Positions 40,801 through 50,047 are shown, numbered from the stretch's first letter. The stretch: DNA of 64,000 bases from Ciona savignyi (GCA_000149265.1 CH003211.1:537686-601685), one strand, 5' to 3'. The notes: generated by a model not told the origin, from the sequence alone. Numbers and translations: made by a program.

Positions 40801-43800
40801 TTTTAAATAAAGTTTTTTTGAATTTTATGACTTTTTTGGTCTAATTTTAAGGGGAAACTTAAACAAAATTTTTCCCCCTAATACTACGCCCAAAATGTTT
40901 ATTTTATTTAATGTCTCTATGGAAGTAGAAATAGTTTTACTTCTTGGGATTTCCCGAATGTGATTTTACTAGTTTATTTACGTTTTATTGTGGGTTTTGA
41001 ATATCTTTAATGTTTTAGTCAGCAATGGGTTTCAAAAACTTCAATTAGTGTTTAGTTTTAAAGAAAAGTAGTCAAAAAGGGCAATGTGAGCTTAATAGGA
41101 ATCTAAGTTTCTTCTCTAAAATTTTTAATAATAAAATAACAAAAAAACTTCGAGATTGGTGGACCTGTAACATGAAATTAGTGACGTAATATTATTTTGA
41201 TGACGTCATCAAACCGAAATTATAACATACTTTAAGAAAATGTGTTTTTGAGAAATTTTGTAAAAATAAGTTAAAGTATAACAATGTATAAGAAATTATA
41301 TGACGTGGATGCCCCAATAATGAAGTCATCAAGAAAAAAAAAAATCAGAATTTTTAAACATTTTATTTCAAACAACTCTTGTGTTGATTTTGTCCATAGA
41401 ATAGGATAGGATATTCATGTTTATCCCCGCGAATGGGAAAACCAAGGGGGTTAACACTAGGGATGCACAAACTAGAATATCTTGGTATTCTAGAATAGTT
41501 ATTTCGAATCCAGAATATCGAATCCTATTCTATATTAAAAAGCAAACTCCAGTTAAAGTGGCAAGATCGTCAAAAATTCCTGCTTCAGCTGACTACCTCT
41601 TTGGCCAGTGTGATTACATACTTATAATCATAGGCGGCGACTTCAGTAAAATGTTACCGTTGCGCGAAATTGTATAACGTCACAATCGGCCCTATGCCTC
41701 GAACTAACTGGGATAGAACTATGATACTAACGATTTACAAAGCTAAAAGATTAAGCCAGGAGTTTAAGTGTTTAATCTAACTACTTCCCCCGCTGAAATA
41801 TTGCATGGTTATACGCTGCTCAGCGTCAACAATACGGAAAGAATATACCAAATATTTATGTGTCTGCGAGGGCTGTGCAAGAACCCAGATTCTTATAACG
41901 GTTAACTAATCAAAGAAAAAAACCGTTAACCGTTAACCGATGTTAGCCTACTGTTCTCTCTAGCTAATACTTAGTAATGGAAAGAACATGGGGAAAAACG
42001 GGAGTGCGTCGTCAGTGGTCCTGTATTGAATCTAGGTCAACGTAACCCTAGGTCAAACCGCCGATCAAAGCAATAAACACCGCTGAAAAAGCGGCGCTGC
42101 GGTTAGACGATTTAAAGTGATAATTATTTAAATGCGCAGGGAATTTTTTGCGTTATTATAAAACAGACATTGCGGCGCAACGGTGGAAGTCTGCGCGCTT
42201 ATAATATCCGTTGTAATCAACGCTGTTGCAATATGTACAATGGAAATAAAAAGGAACTCCATGCAATTATAGTTTCTTAATGTGCAATGTATATTATTTC
42301 GAATCCAAATATTCGAAATAAACGTAATATTTGGATTCGAATCCTACGGGATTCGAATCCAGAAGATTCGATATTCTAGTTTGTGCATCCCTAGTTAACA
42401 CACAGGCAATCGTCAGATCACCTCCCGCCCATCGTCGGGTTACCGGAGCTATTGCAGTGTGTTGTGTATAATAGACACGTTCCTTCAATTTGGTAGAACA
42501 CATTAATTTTCTGGGTTCAGGCAATGTCCGTAAAGTGCCTTGTCCAAGGACACAACCGACTAGCTAGCGACCAGTTTTGCAACTGCAACCTTTCGATTGA
42601 AAGGCGACGCACTTAACCGCTAGACCAACGAGCTGGCCATACTAAAACATGTGAGGCACTAGAGCACTACAAAGCATACACCGTCATAATTCATATACTG
42701 TGCAAAAAGACTTTCGTTTCTAAATGGTTAAATCATTTCTTTGCTTTTAAAGTGAAGAAACATAATGCTGCTTGAGTGGTGATGCAAGCTCTCGAGTCAA
42801 AGTCACAAAGTCCATAATTCAAAGCGTGGAAATAAAATTTGCGTCAGTTGTGATTAAGGAGTATTAATGAATTCTTCAAGGTAATATGTATATTTATTTA
42901 TTTAAATATACAAATTAAAGAAGGAAACTAGCAGTAGCTAACCTTGTGACCAACAAATCTGTATGATCTCATGTTGGGTTTAAAGTTCCATACCATTAGG
43001 CAGGAATCCATAGAACCAGTGGCTGTGGAAAGTAAATTGCAATAAAATTCATTTAGTAACTTTCTGGAAATTGCCAAAAATGACATAATAAAAAATATCA
43101 ATACCCCACAGCCACAGTAGTATCTTGTCTTTAATACTATTACTATCTATGACCTTTGGTGGAAAAGTATGTAAATGTACACAGGCTTCATTGGATAACT
43201 GGTCATAAAGATACTACGTGTAGGGGTATTTAAATCTCAGTGTTTTAATGTCATAAGTAATTGGAAGTTAAATACTGTACATATGGCATTGTATCCACTG
43301 CTTAGTTATTAGAAACACACATGGCCTAAAAGTATACTCAAAACAACTCAGTTTATTAAAACATTTTAGTTCATGCTTGTATTATTTAATAATGATTTTT
43401 CCCTGTGCCAGGGTTTTTTCCCCCAATATTTAGCATGTGTAATCCAATTACCCAAGGCTTTCTAATAACAAAGCATTTTAATTGGTATCGAGTCAAAGCT
43501 ATATTAATTAGATATTAATGCTTCAGAAAAAGATAGGCATTTCCTACCCAGTTGCTTCATGTTGGGGTTGAAATCACAGCTTGTCACGGTGTCTCTGTGA
43601 CCTTTAAACTGCCTTTCCAATGTGGGGTCATCCTGGAATAATAAAATTCAATATATGTATAATGTTCTAAACAGACTGTTTAGTAGTTTATATTCTGACA
43701 GTTAAAGAAATCTGCATTAAGTGGAAAATGTAATTATGATTTTATTAAAAACTGTGACAGTTTAAACATATATGATGGAATAGTCATGTTTATCCCTCTT

Positions 43801-45143
43801 AACCAGTGGTTCCCAACCTGGGGGTCGCAAAGCAGGTTAAAGGGGGCCGCGAAGCTGTTACTAATGTAAGAACAAAAGTGAATGTTAGTAGGACTGGCTA
43901 CCGGTACGCTAGTAGTATGTTATCCTGTGTATAATTTTTCATTGAGACATTTCATTCGGATTGCTTGTAGCACAATATTATTGCATCAGTATGCGTCCAC
44001 TGTGATGTCATATCGTCCAGTGTAATGTCATAAACTATGACCACATGACTGTAAACGTGCAATAGCTGCAAATTGGAACTATATTAGGGAAGTAGCTTCG
44101 TATAATATACAACAGAAATCAGTCAAGACTTGACATTGGTAAAAATAGTTAAGGGGAGCATCGTACACGTTTAGCTGCAAACCTACAAGGTCAACCATCA
44201 CACTGATTTGTTAATAAATGCAAGTAAAACAATTTTGTGCTAACTTTCTAATTTTGCATTTAGGTTAGAATATAAGTGTGGGTAACGGAATCTTCGAACA
44301 GAGGGTCACCAAGACAAAAAGGTTGGGAACCACTGCTCTAAACGGTACACAGCTAGCCCAGTATGGAAAGTACGGCAGCTGCACACTCGAGTTTTTTTTA
44401 CCCTGCGTCTTTGCACACTTGGGTAACTTCACACGCTCGCGAACATAAACATCTTATAATTTCCAACAAACCTGTAAACCTACCTATGTACCTTGGGTAA
44501 TTTACTGTCAGTATATTTTTTGTTATTTAGCCGACCCTATGTTACGTAGATAGATATGTTAGCTGACGGACACGAAAGATTGAGGATAGAATAATATGTT
44601 TTTTTTAAGATTTTGGTAAAACAGTAATAAAAAGAAGATTGTGTGCACACTTGAAGTGTGCACTCTTGGACGTTTGCACACTGCACACTTAAATATTTGG
44701 CGCGTGCACACTCAAGATCTCTGCGAAAATTGACGTACTTTCCATACGGGGCCATGTTCTCACACTGTCGGGTAACTGGAGCCAATGAAATGTGTTAATT
44801 TTGATTAAATCGTTTTTTCAATTTTGGTAAAACCAATATCTACTGGGTTCAGGCAATGTACAATTTCTCATAACATTTGGGGTTAAAGTAGCAGTTGGTT
44901 TACAAACTGATGATCTAATAAAATCTACATTTTATCAAGTACGACTGTGGTCAAAAGAATGTAATTCTTTGTAATGGTGTTAACACGTTAGCTGTACAAT
45001 CAAAAATTTAAAATTCTTTAGTGTGCAGAGTGCAGGTACCATACTTTCCATGCTTGGAATACACACGGTACCGGCATATCACGTTTAATGTGCTGTGAAT
45101 GCTTAATTCAGTATTTTTACAAACTTACCATTGATAATGCCAT
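31846..45143 (-). CDS. POC1: POC1 centriolar WD40 protein
   Basis: Centriole and basal-body protein needed for centriole stability and cilium assembly. Thirteen coding exons on the minus strand: 45143-45129, 43632-43548, 43022-42943, 40658-40567, 40477-40298, 37737-37672, 37189-37032, 36428-36295, 35710-35642, 33124-32873, 32565-32465, 32254-32152, 31944-31846. All junctions are GT-AG and in phase, giving 477 residues, about the length of vertebrate POC1B. Residues about 1-300 form a seven-blade WD40 propeller with repeated [10 protein letters not shown] and [11 protein letters not shown] type motifs. Residues about 300-430 are a low-complexity linker. The C-terminus (about 433-477) is the POC1 coiled coil ([13 protein letters not shown] then [11 protein letters not shown]). 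The first exon holds only five codons. Several introns carry transposon insertions (see separate entries). The divergent neighbour is the BNIP2-like gene. Confidence 0.96.
33245..33390 (+). mobile_element. truncated copy of the 59.8-kb MITE
   Basis: Starts with gggaaaaactaaaagga and contains a ggggttggag/ggggttaagg internal stretch, like the complete 177-bp element at 59791-59967. Its right terminal repeat is decayed. It lies in a POC1 intron. Confidence 0.55.
33400..35641. other. POC1 intron without recognised features
   Basis: Intron between the 69-bp exon at 35642-35710 and the exon at 32873-33124. Short open frames (for example 33407-33703 minus) show no family signature. A GC-rich patch at 34.33-34.40 kb has a few inverted strings but matched no RNA gene that I know. 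Confidence 0.5.
35750..35855 (+). repeat. tRNA-derived SINE, family 2, in POC1 intron
   Basis: Head gtggtcaaatggttaaagcg is A-box-like. It is followed by accgattcata, an A run, cggactgg and the B-box-like ggaatcgaaac. The same order of strings occurs at 10131-10245. Confidence 0.5.
36486..36639. mobile_element. 154-bp MITE with terminal inverted repeats
   Basis: Left end tagggttgcacagtaattagttttc and right end gaaaactagttataatacaaccc(ta) are imperfect inverted repeats of about 28 bp. The element is flanked by TA on both sides, which may be a TA target duplication of Tc1/mariner type. It lies in the POC1 intron between the 134-bp and 158-bp exons. No coding capacity. Confidence 0.65.
37827..39475 (+). 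mobile_element. Ty3/gypsy-type LTR retrotransposon fragment (LTR, gag, protease)
   Basis: Inserted in the POC1 intron 37738-40297, in the opposite orientation to the gene. A likely LTR runs from tgttacatcc (37827) to cacaaca (38057). Immediately after lies a primer-binding-site-like ttggcgacgagga. Gag-like coding follows (38085 onward), with a zinc-knuckle region near 38940-39050 carrying two Cys-rich fingers. A retropepsin-like stretch has the [10 protein letters not shown] active-site string (about 39177-39206) and LNLLGRNGI near its end. The gag frame is broken by at least two stops or frameshifts (about 38501 and 38640). Reverse transcriptase, RNase H, integrase and a 3' LTR are not seen, so it is a dead 5' fragment. 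Ciona gypsy elements such as Cigr-1 are a candidate relative. Confidence 0.8.
38085..39128 (+). pseudogene. broken retrotransposon gag with zinc knuckles
   Basis: Two open segments (38085-38501 and 38762-39130) and the sequence between them read as one gag-like protein when its breaks are ignored. It has a helical N-terminal part rich in Gln and Lys. The capsid-like middle includes [12 protein letters not shown]. The tail has [16 protein letters not shown] and [14 protein letters not shown], where the second finger is a good CCHC knuckle and the first has lost its usual final Cys. Stops at the end of the first segment and near 38640 show it is not functional. Confidence 0.75.
41396..42635 (-). 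repeat. SINE family 1 split by a hAT-type insertion
   Basis: The tail end (aggataggatattcatgtttatcc, read on plus) lies at 41396-41450. The body and tRNA-like head lie at 42402-42635. Together they reconstruct one minus-strand SINE like that at 640-937. The middle is a separate transposon (41458-42393). The whole lies in the POC1 intron between exons at 40658 and 42943. Confidence 0.85.
41458..42393. mobile_element. 936-bp non-autonomous hAT-type transposon
   Basis: Terminal inverted repeats tagggatgcacaaactagaatatc at the left and its exact reverse complement at the right (24 bp). They are flanked by a perfect 8-bp direct repeat, gttaacac (41450-41457 and 42394-42401), which is the duplicated SINE target. 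Eight-base target duplications are diagnostic of the hAT superfamily. No transposase frame is present. The ends contain extra palindromic attcgaatcc-type strings. Confidence 0.92.
43804..44335. mobile_element. 532-bp hAT-type MITE
   Basis: Ends are cagtggttcccaacct at the left and ggttgggaaccactg at the right, the classical Charlie/hAT-like terminal inverted repeat. Flanking 8-bp repeats are ctcttaac (43796-43803) and ctctaaac (44336-44343), with one mismatch, as expected for an aged hAT target duplication. No coding capacity. Confidence 0.9.
44356..44752. mobile_element. 397-bp MITE, unclassified
   Basis: Terminal inverted repeats gcccagtatggaaagtacg and cgtactttccatacggggc (about 19 bp, one or two mismatches) enclose a GC-richer interior. 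The interior is full of cacac/gtgtgcac strings, including the palindrome gtgtgcacacttgaagtgtgcac. No clear target-site duplication was found, so the superfamily is open. Confidence 0.7.
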
Positions 45144-45588
45144 GTCCTGTCTTCGACTTAATCAAACAGAAGTAGTATCTATCTAAAAAACGAACAGTGG
45201 ACTTCAGTAAAACTTAAAAACTTTCGATAAACAGTTTTTGTTTAAACCAACGGTTCTTTACCCGCGGTTGTACATAGCGCCCACTTACGGGAAAATTATA
45301 AATTCATAGAAACCTTCCATTAAATAAACAACACAAATTCGTTTTATTTCCCACACTTGTTTTCATTAAAGGTAAGTTGTGTTATTTTAACCTTGTTTAG
45401 AAAAAACTATTAGCAAGTATAAGGAACTGTTACAGTGTGTAATATTATTTTTTTATTTAAACCTTTTTGCGATACTTTAAGATCGTATGAACAAATTGTT
45501 ACAGACATTACAAACACAGACATCCCAGTTCGTTTGTTACAACTGTGACGCCTAAGTTTTGATTGTAGGTGTATAACAACAACGGTGC

Positions 45589-45688
45589 NNNNNNNNNNNN
45601 NNNNNNNNNNNNNNNNNNNNNNNNNNNNNNNNNNNNNNNNNNNNNNNNNNNNNNNNNNNNNNNNNNNNNNNNNNNNNNNNNNNNNNNN
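45589..45688. other. assembly gap (100 N)
   Basis: Exactly 100 N, the usual placeholder for a gap of unknown size. Both sides carry the same 22-bp string, aggtgtataacaacaacggtgc (45567-45588 and 45693-45714). Either the two contigs overlap or a tandem repeat was collapsed here. Confidence 0.99.
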
Positions 45689-45786
45689 CCTCAGGTGTAT
45701 AACAACAACGGTGCGAGCCACTTCGACTAGTCACGTCAGTCGTCAGGCGTCGGTGACGCCTTTAGTGTAATGTTGAAGCGAGACGT

Positions 45787-45895
45787 CAGCAACCAAGCGT
45801 CAGGCTGGCGAACTCGTCAGCAACCAAGCGTCAGGCTGGCGAACCCGGCAGCAACCGAAACGTCAGGCTGGCGAACCCGTCAGCAACCGAAGCGT
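45787..45895 (+). repeat. left subterminal minisatellite of the transposon
   Basis: About four head-to-tail units of 31-32 bp containing cgtcaggctggcgaac and gtcagcaacc. It is the inverted partner of the array at 47941-48165. Confidence 0.9.
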
Positions 45896-46167
45896 CAGTG
45901 CTAGTTAAGAGTGACAGAGATTTGAAATAGTAATAGATTGAGCCCGGAAAGTTAAAAAGTTAGACTATTCTGTATCATTACTACAACAGTATTTTCGAAT
46001 CCTATTCTTGAATAGTTTTTATTAATGTTTACCTCATTAGTTTGTTGTAGTTAAATTCACGATCCTGAGAGATTCGAATCCGAAATAATTGTATTTTTGT
46101 GTGTGTAAGTGAGCGGTTCCATACAATACCGAGAAGACAACACTAAGAATGTACATCATGAACTTTA

Positions 46168-47321
46168 AACTTCTTGTTCGCATATCAAAAACAAATGGAA
46201 GAAACTCAAGGAAACGTATCATGAATTCTGTGGCGGATTAAATAAATCTGGTGCAGCATTTTTTGATGCAATGAACCGGATATTTGCATCAAGAAGCGTG
46301 GTAGGTAGTTTTATCAACTATGGTACCACTACCAGGGTACTATTTTAGTCCAGCAATTTAAAATACAGCAACATGTACTTATGGCTTACAGCTGTTTGGT
46401 AAGGGTATTGTATGACTACCCCGATGCGACACATTTTCAGGTTCTTTTTCCGAGACTGTAAAAACTGTTTGGATGTTGGAAAAATTGCTGGAAGTTGTGC
46501 CATGTTTTTTAGAATATTGAAAAAGTGCCTTTTATTAGTGCCTGCATTTCTTACCATTAAATATTGTTACTTCTTTAATAGTACTGTAAAAGATTAACAG
46601 TTTGCACAAATTAAATTTTCTAGGCATGTGCGAGTGGAGGTGTTGAATATATCTCCATGGATTCTGAACCTTTAACTGCAGCCACTGAACAATTTTTTAG
46701 CAGTGAACCCCCATTACCACCGGTGAATGAAGATGAGGGCTGGCCCATCAGAAATGACCAAACAGACCAATGATATATTTATTTTAGAATCCATTGGTAA
46801 GTTTTATTCACTCCTATTATATTTATTTACTAAAGTAAATAGTTATACTACCTACCCGTATATTATCTAGTGTTTTGAATATGTTTATAATCATAACCTA
46901 ACATTCAATAAGCAATCTTCTTGAGAAGGCAGCTAAGTATTTATAAATTTAGGTACAGAGGCAAAAGCTCGTGATGAGAATAAGGGAACAGAAAATGAGC
47001 CTCAGTTGGCTGGAGTTTCAGGTAATGATTTGTTTGGGCAGTCAGAGTTTATATCTAGGTCAATAGGGTCGAACAAAAAAGGAGACATAGCCAGAAGGTA
47101 CACAACATAGAAAAAAATGCTCTTGCTTTAATTAAAAATTTTTTGTGTTGCTTTAATCACATATCTTTTTTGGTTTCCAGCTAAAGAAGAGGGGGAAAAA
47201 ATGTGCAAACTTCTGTCAGAGGAAGGATAGAGCACTGATTGCACAAGAAAATGAAAAGATGATGAAGACTATTTCTGAAGAAAATAAAAAAATTATTGAT
47301 GCAGTTTGTGCATTAAAGTAA
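46168..47321 (+). pseudogene. Myb/SANT-like (MADF-type) DNA-binding gene inside the transposon
   Basis: A coding-like stretch at about 46168-46325 reads IKNKWKKLKETYHEF, then NKSGAAFFDAMNRIFASRS. This is the typical last two helices of the Myb/SANT-like domain found in transposon-linked and MSANTD proteins. Acidic, low-complexity segments follow at 46655-46775 and 46950-47100. A Lys/Glu-rich coiled coil at about 47180-47321 ends in IIDAVCALK and a stop. This is the usual order for such proteins: DNA-binding domain, acidic linker, C-terminal coil. The first helix is not in frame (a TAA lies upstream) and the joins are uncertain, so it may be multi-exon or decayed. It would bind DNA, perhaps the transposon ends. 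Confidence 0.55.
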
Positions 47322-47940
47322 TGTCATGCTGTGCACCAGTGCCTAACTTTTATTTAAATGTTGGACTTGGTAACGTACATGTCAAGTATTCTAATAAAAT
47401 TCTGTTTATTAAATGCAAGTGTGTACAATGCAAATTTCGCCACAATAAATCGTACAGAAAACTGTGTTACTTATGGGTGAGGGGCAAGTGGTCTGTCTGT
47501 TCAGTTTGCAATCTGTAAGACATGCTGTTGTTTGTTGATGACTTTGCTGCCTCCTAGTGAAAAGAAAATGTAATACTAAATTGCTTTTAGCGGAAATCAC
47601 ACATATATATATATGTGTTCCACAAACCTTAAAGAAATCATTCCTTACAGCATACATGGATCTGCTGTCATTTGTGGCACCAGCATCACCATGTCACTCT
47701 TGCCACAAAATCAAATTTGTTTGATATGCTGGACCTAAATATACCTTGTTTTAAATTGATATGTAAAAGTATAGATAGAACATCATACCTACAACAAAGC
47801 ACTAGGTAATATAATAAATAATTCAATTCTACATATTGCAAGTCGAATGTATATATATAAGTACACAACGATCCACGGTACAAAATACAAATTAGTAAAT
47901 TACCGACATTCGCTAACGTGTTGGTTGCTTCCTACTCAGC

Positions 47941-48165
47941 TAAGCCTGACGCTTCGGTTGCTGACGGGTTCGCCAGCCTGACGCTTCGGTTGCTGACGGG
48001 TTCGCCAGCCTGACGCTTCGGTTGCTGACGGGTTCGCCAGCCTGACGCTTCGGTTGCTGACGGGTTCGCCAGCCTGACGCTTCGGTTGCTGACGAGTTCG
48101 CCAGCCTGACGCTTCGGTTGCTGACGGGTTCGCCAGCCTGACGCTTCGGTTGCTGACGTCTCGCT
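47941..48165 (-). repeat. right subterminal minisatellite of the transposon
   Basis: Seven copies of the 32-bp unit ttcgccagcctgacgcttcg gttgctgacggg. They are nearly identical and inverted relative to the left array. A 78-codon minus-strand frame through it merely translates the repeat. Confidence 0.95.
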
Positions 48166-48201
48166 TCAACATTACACTAAAGGCGTCACTGACGCCTGAC
48201 G

Positions 48202-48329
48202 ATTTTTGTGGATTGAGGTTAAGAAGGGTTCAAGCCTTCCTCGTGTATAACGTAACCATTTGCTAATGCAGTGGAGCGTACGAACGTAAACATCGCTGCA
48301 AATGATAAAGATGGCTGTATAAAACGTAG
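48202..48329 (+). other. candidate 5' non-coding exon of the BNIP2-like gene
   Basis: The interval from the transposon end to a strong donor (aaacgtag|gtaagt, junction 48329/48330). A transcript starting here and spliced to the acceptor at 48977 would supply the leader of the BNIP2-like mRNA. The start site is not determined. The alternative is spliced-leader trans-splicing at 48977. Confidence 0.35.
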
Positions 48330-48639
48330 GTAAGTTGCAATTGTTTATTATTTATTTTAGTTTGTAAAAAACCTGTATAACTACATCTTGATATATCACT
48401 GCACTAAAAATAGTAAAGATTAATTTTCTGTTTTTTCGTTGCTTTGTAGGCCTGTATGACCTATCGGTTGTTTTATTCCTGTATTGTTCTTTATGTTTGC
48501 AACTTATTTAATAGTATTTTCCATTTGCTCTCTGCTGAAATAAAATTCTGATTGATTAGATCGACACATTCTACCATCTTTAGTTTTTTCTTGATGTTTT
48601 CTAAAGTTACTGCTTGCAGCAACATGAGAATTATGTCGA

Positions 48640-48936
48640 GTCCGGCCAGTTAGTCTAACGGTTAATTGTGTCGCCTTTCAATTAAAAGGTCGCAGGTGCG
48701 AAACTGGTCGCTAACTAGACGGTTGTGTCCTTGGGCAGGGCACTTTACGGTCACTGCCTGAACCCAGCGAATTAATGGGTTCTACCAAATTGAAGGAATG
48801 GGTCTATCATACACAACACACTGCTATAGCTCCGGTAACCAGACGGTGGGCGCGAGATGATCTGACAATTGCCTGAGTGTTAACCCCCTTGGTTTTCCCA
48901 TCTACGGGGATGAACATGAATATCCTATCCTATATT
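48640..48936 (+). repeat. SINE family 1, best preserved copy
   Basis: About 297 bp. The head gttagtctaacggttaattg is A-box-like, and ggtgcgaaactggtcgc is a weak B box. The body runs through gggttctaccaaattgaagg and agctccggtaacc, and the tail is atcctatcctatattcctatc. It lies in the probable 5'UTR intron of the BNIP2-like gene. Confidence 0.85.
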
Positions 48937-48979
48937 CCTATCTCAAGAAATAATTTGTTTTTTATATCCATTTGCAGAC

Positions 48980-50047
48980 ATGGATCTAAGTGATGTGGGC
49001 TTGAATCAATCAGCTCTGGAGGCAGACTTTGCCGAAACGAGCATCAAGGATCAATCGAACACCGGAAGCACTAACAACAATGAGTCGTCCGAAATCATGT
49101 TTGAAGGGAACTGGGAAGAGGATGACATGGTTGCGTTGTCAGGGCGACCAGGTCAAAGTTTCCAGCGAGTTGAAACAGTAGATTGGCAACCAGAGATTGA
49201 TAGAAAGAAACTTGCTGCGGAGTTGGGTGATGTAGGGATTGATGCGGATGACTCAGACTTGGATGGGATGTTGACTCCTGAGGAACTCGCTACTCCGGAT
49301 GATCTTGACTCCTCTATCGATTCCCCGCAGCAGAATTCTGGGGTTGATCTGGAATGGGATAATGATACCCCTGTTGTCCAGAAAACGCCAAGCGAACCCA
49401 CAACCCCTGACGTAGCCGGTGCTCCCACAAACTGGAGAACTGTTGTAATCGGGGAAAAAAATTTCAAACTTGATATGGGTGCGGTTACCCCGTACAGACA
49501 GATTTTATCGCATGGTGGGTATTACGGGGAAGGTTTAAATGCAATTGTTGTGTTTTCCGCATGTTATTTACCAGACCACCACCAGTCCGATTACCGATAT
49601 GTAATGGACAATTTATTTTTATATATCGTGAGCACACTGGAAATGCTAGTCGCTGAAGACTATATGATAATATTCTTCAATGGAGGGTGTAAAAGAAAGA
49701 ACCTTCCTCCACTTAGTTGGTTAAAGCGCTGTTATCAAATGATTCATCGGCGACTGAGGAAAAACCTTAAATGCTTAGTCGTAGTCCATCCGTCGTGGTA
49801 TATCCGCTTACTCATCGGCTTTTTTCGGCCATTCATCAGTTCGAAATTCAGCCGCAAACTAAAACTTATCTCAAGTCTGCATAGATTAGCTGATACAGTT
49901 CCACTGGAAAATGTAGCAATTCCCGATGCTGTGCAGCAGTATGATTTAAAAATACAAAGCCCCAAAAAAGAGACACCTAGCCATGACACAATTATTGTCA
50001 ATTCAGATGGCACCACAACGGTTGTGACTAATGATTCAGAAGAATAA
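48980..50047 (+). CDS. BNIP2/caytaxin (BCH domain) family protein
   Basis: Scaffold protein family that binds small GTPases, their regulators, and in caytaxin kinesin light chain. A single uninterrupted frame codes for 355 residues (BNIP2 about 314, ATCAY about 371). Residues about 1-150 are acidic and disordered, including LEWDND at 124-129, close to the caytaxin kinesin-binding motif. Residues about 151-322 are the BCH domain (CRAL-TRIO-like) with the family strings LSHGGYYGEGLNAIVVF, YRYVMDNLF, RRLRKNLKCLVVVHPSW and RPFISSKFS. The start is the first ATG, at 48980, two bases after a good acceptor (tttgcag). It therefore follows a 5'UTR intron or a trans-splice site; a candidate donor cgtag|gtaagt lies at 48329/48330. 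The intronless CDS is unusual, since vertebrate relatives have several introns. It cannot be assigned to BNIP2, ATCAY or PRUNE2 alone. Confidence 0.93.
   Translation: MDLSDVGLNQSALEADFAETSIKDQSNTGSTNNNESSEIMFEGNWEEDDMVALSGRPGQSFQRVETVDWQPEIDRKKLAAELGDVGIDADDSDLDGMLTPEELATPDDLDSSIDSPQQNSGVDLEWDNDTPVVQKTPSEPTTPDVAGAPTNWRTVVIGEKNFKLDMGAVTPYRQILSHGGYYGEGLNAIVVFSACYLPDHHQSDYRYVMDNLFLYIVSTLEMLVAEDYMIIFFNGGCKRKNLPPLSWLKRCYQMIHRRLRKNLKCLVVVHPSWYIRLLIGFFRPFISSKFSRKLKLISSLHRLADTVPLENVAIPDAVQQYDLKIQSPKKETPSHDTIIVNSDGTTTVVTNDSEE

Larger units (their letters stand above)
43770..44880 (-). repeat. SINE family 1 split by two later insertions
   Basis: The SINE tail (catgtttatccctctt) at 43785-43803, a short piece at 44336-44355 and the body at 44753-44880 (tcgggtaactggagccaatg, gggttcaggcaatg) are in the order of one minus-strand SINE. 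They are interrupted by two different inverted-repeat elements. It lies in POC1 intron 1. Confidence 0.7.
45741..48201. mobile_element. 2.46-kb DNA transposon with inverted minisatellite termini
   Basis: The left end reads cgtcaggcgtcggtgacgcc, then a stretch to about position 45797. The right end is its reverse complement with one mismatch at 48150-48201, so the outer inverted repeats are at least 50 bp. Inside them lie tandem arrays of a 31-32-bp unit (gtcagcaacc-gaagcgtcaggctggcgaaccc): about four copies at the left (45787-45895) and seven in opposite orientation at the right (47941-48165). The very tip contains the palindrome aggcgtcNgtgacgcct. The interior carries remains of a Myb/SANT-like gene. 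No transposase catalytic motif was recognised and no clean target duplication is visible, so superfamily is undecided (Harbinger-like accessory gene, or foldback type by its ends). Confidence 0.85.

Noticed and set aside
47936..48172. 78-codon frame of repeated RLANPSATEASGW-type peptide
   Set aside because: Simple translation of the 32-bp subterminal repeat of the transposon.
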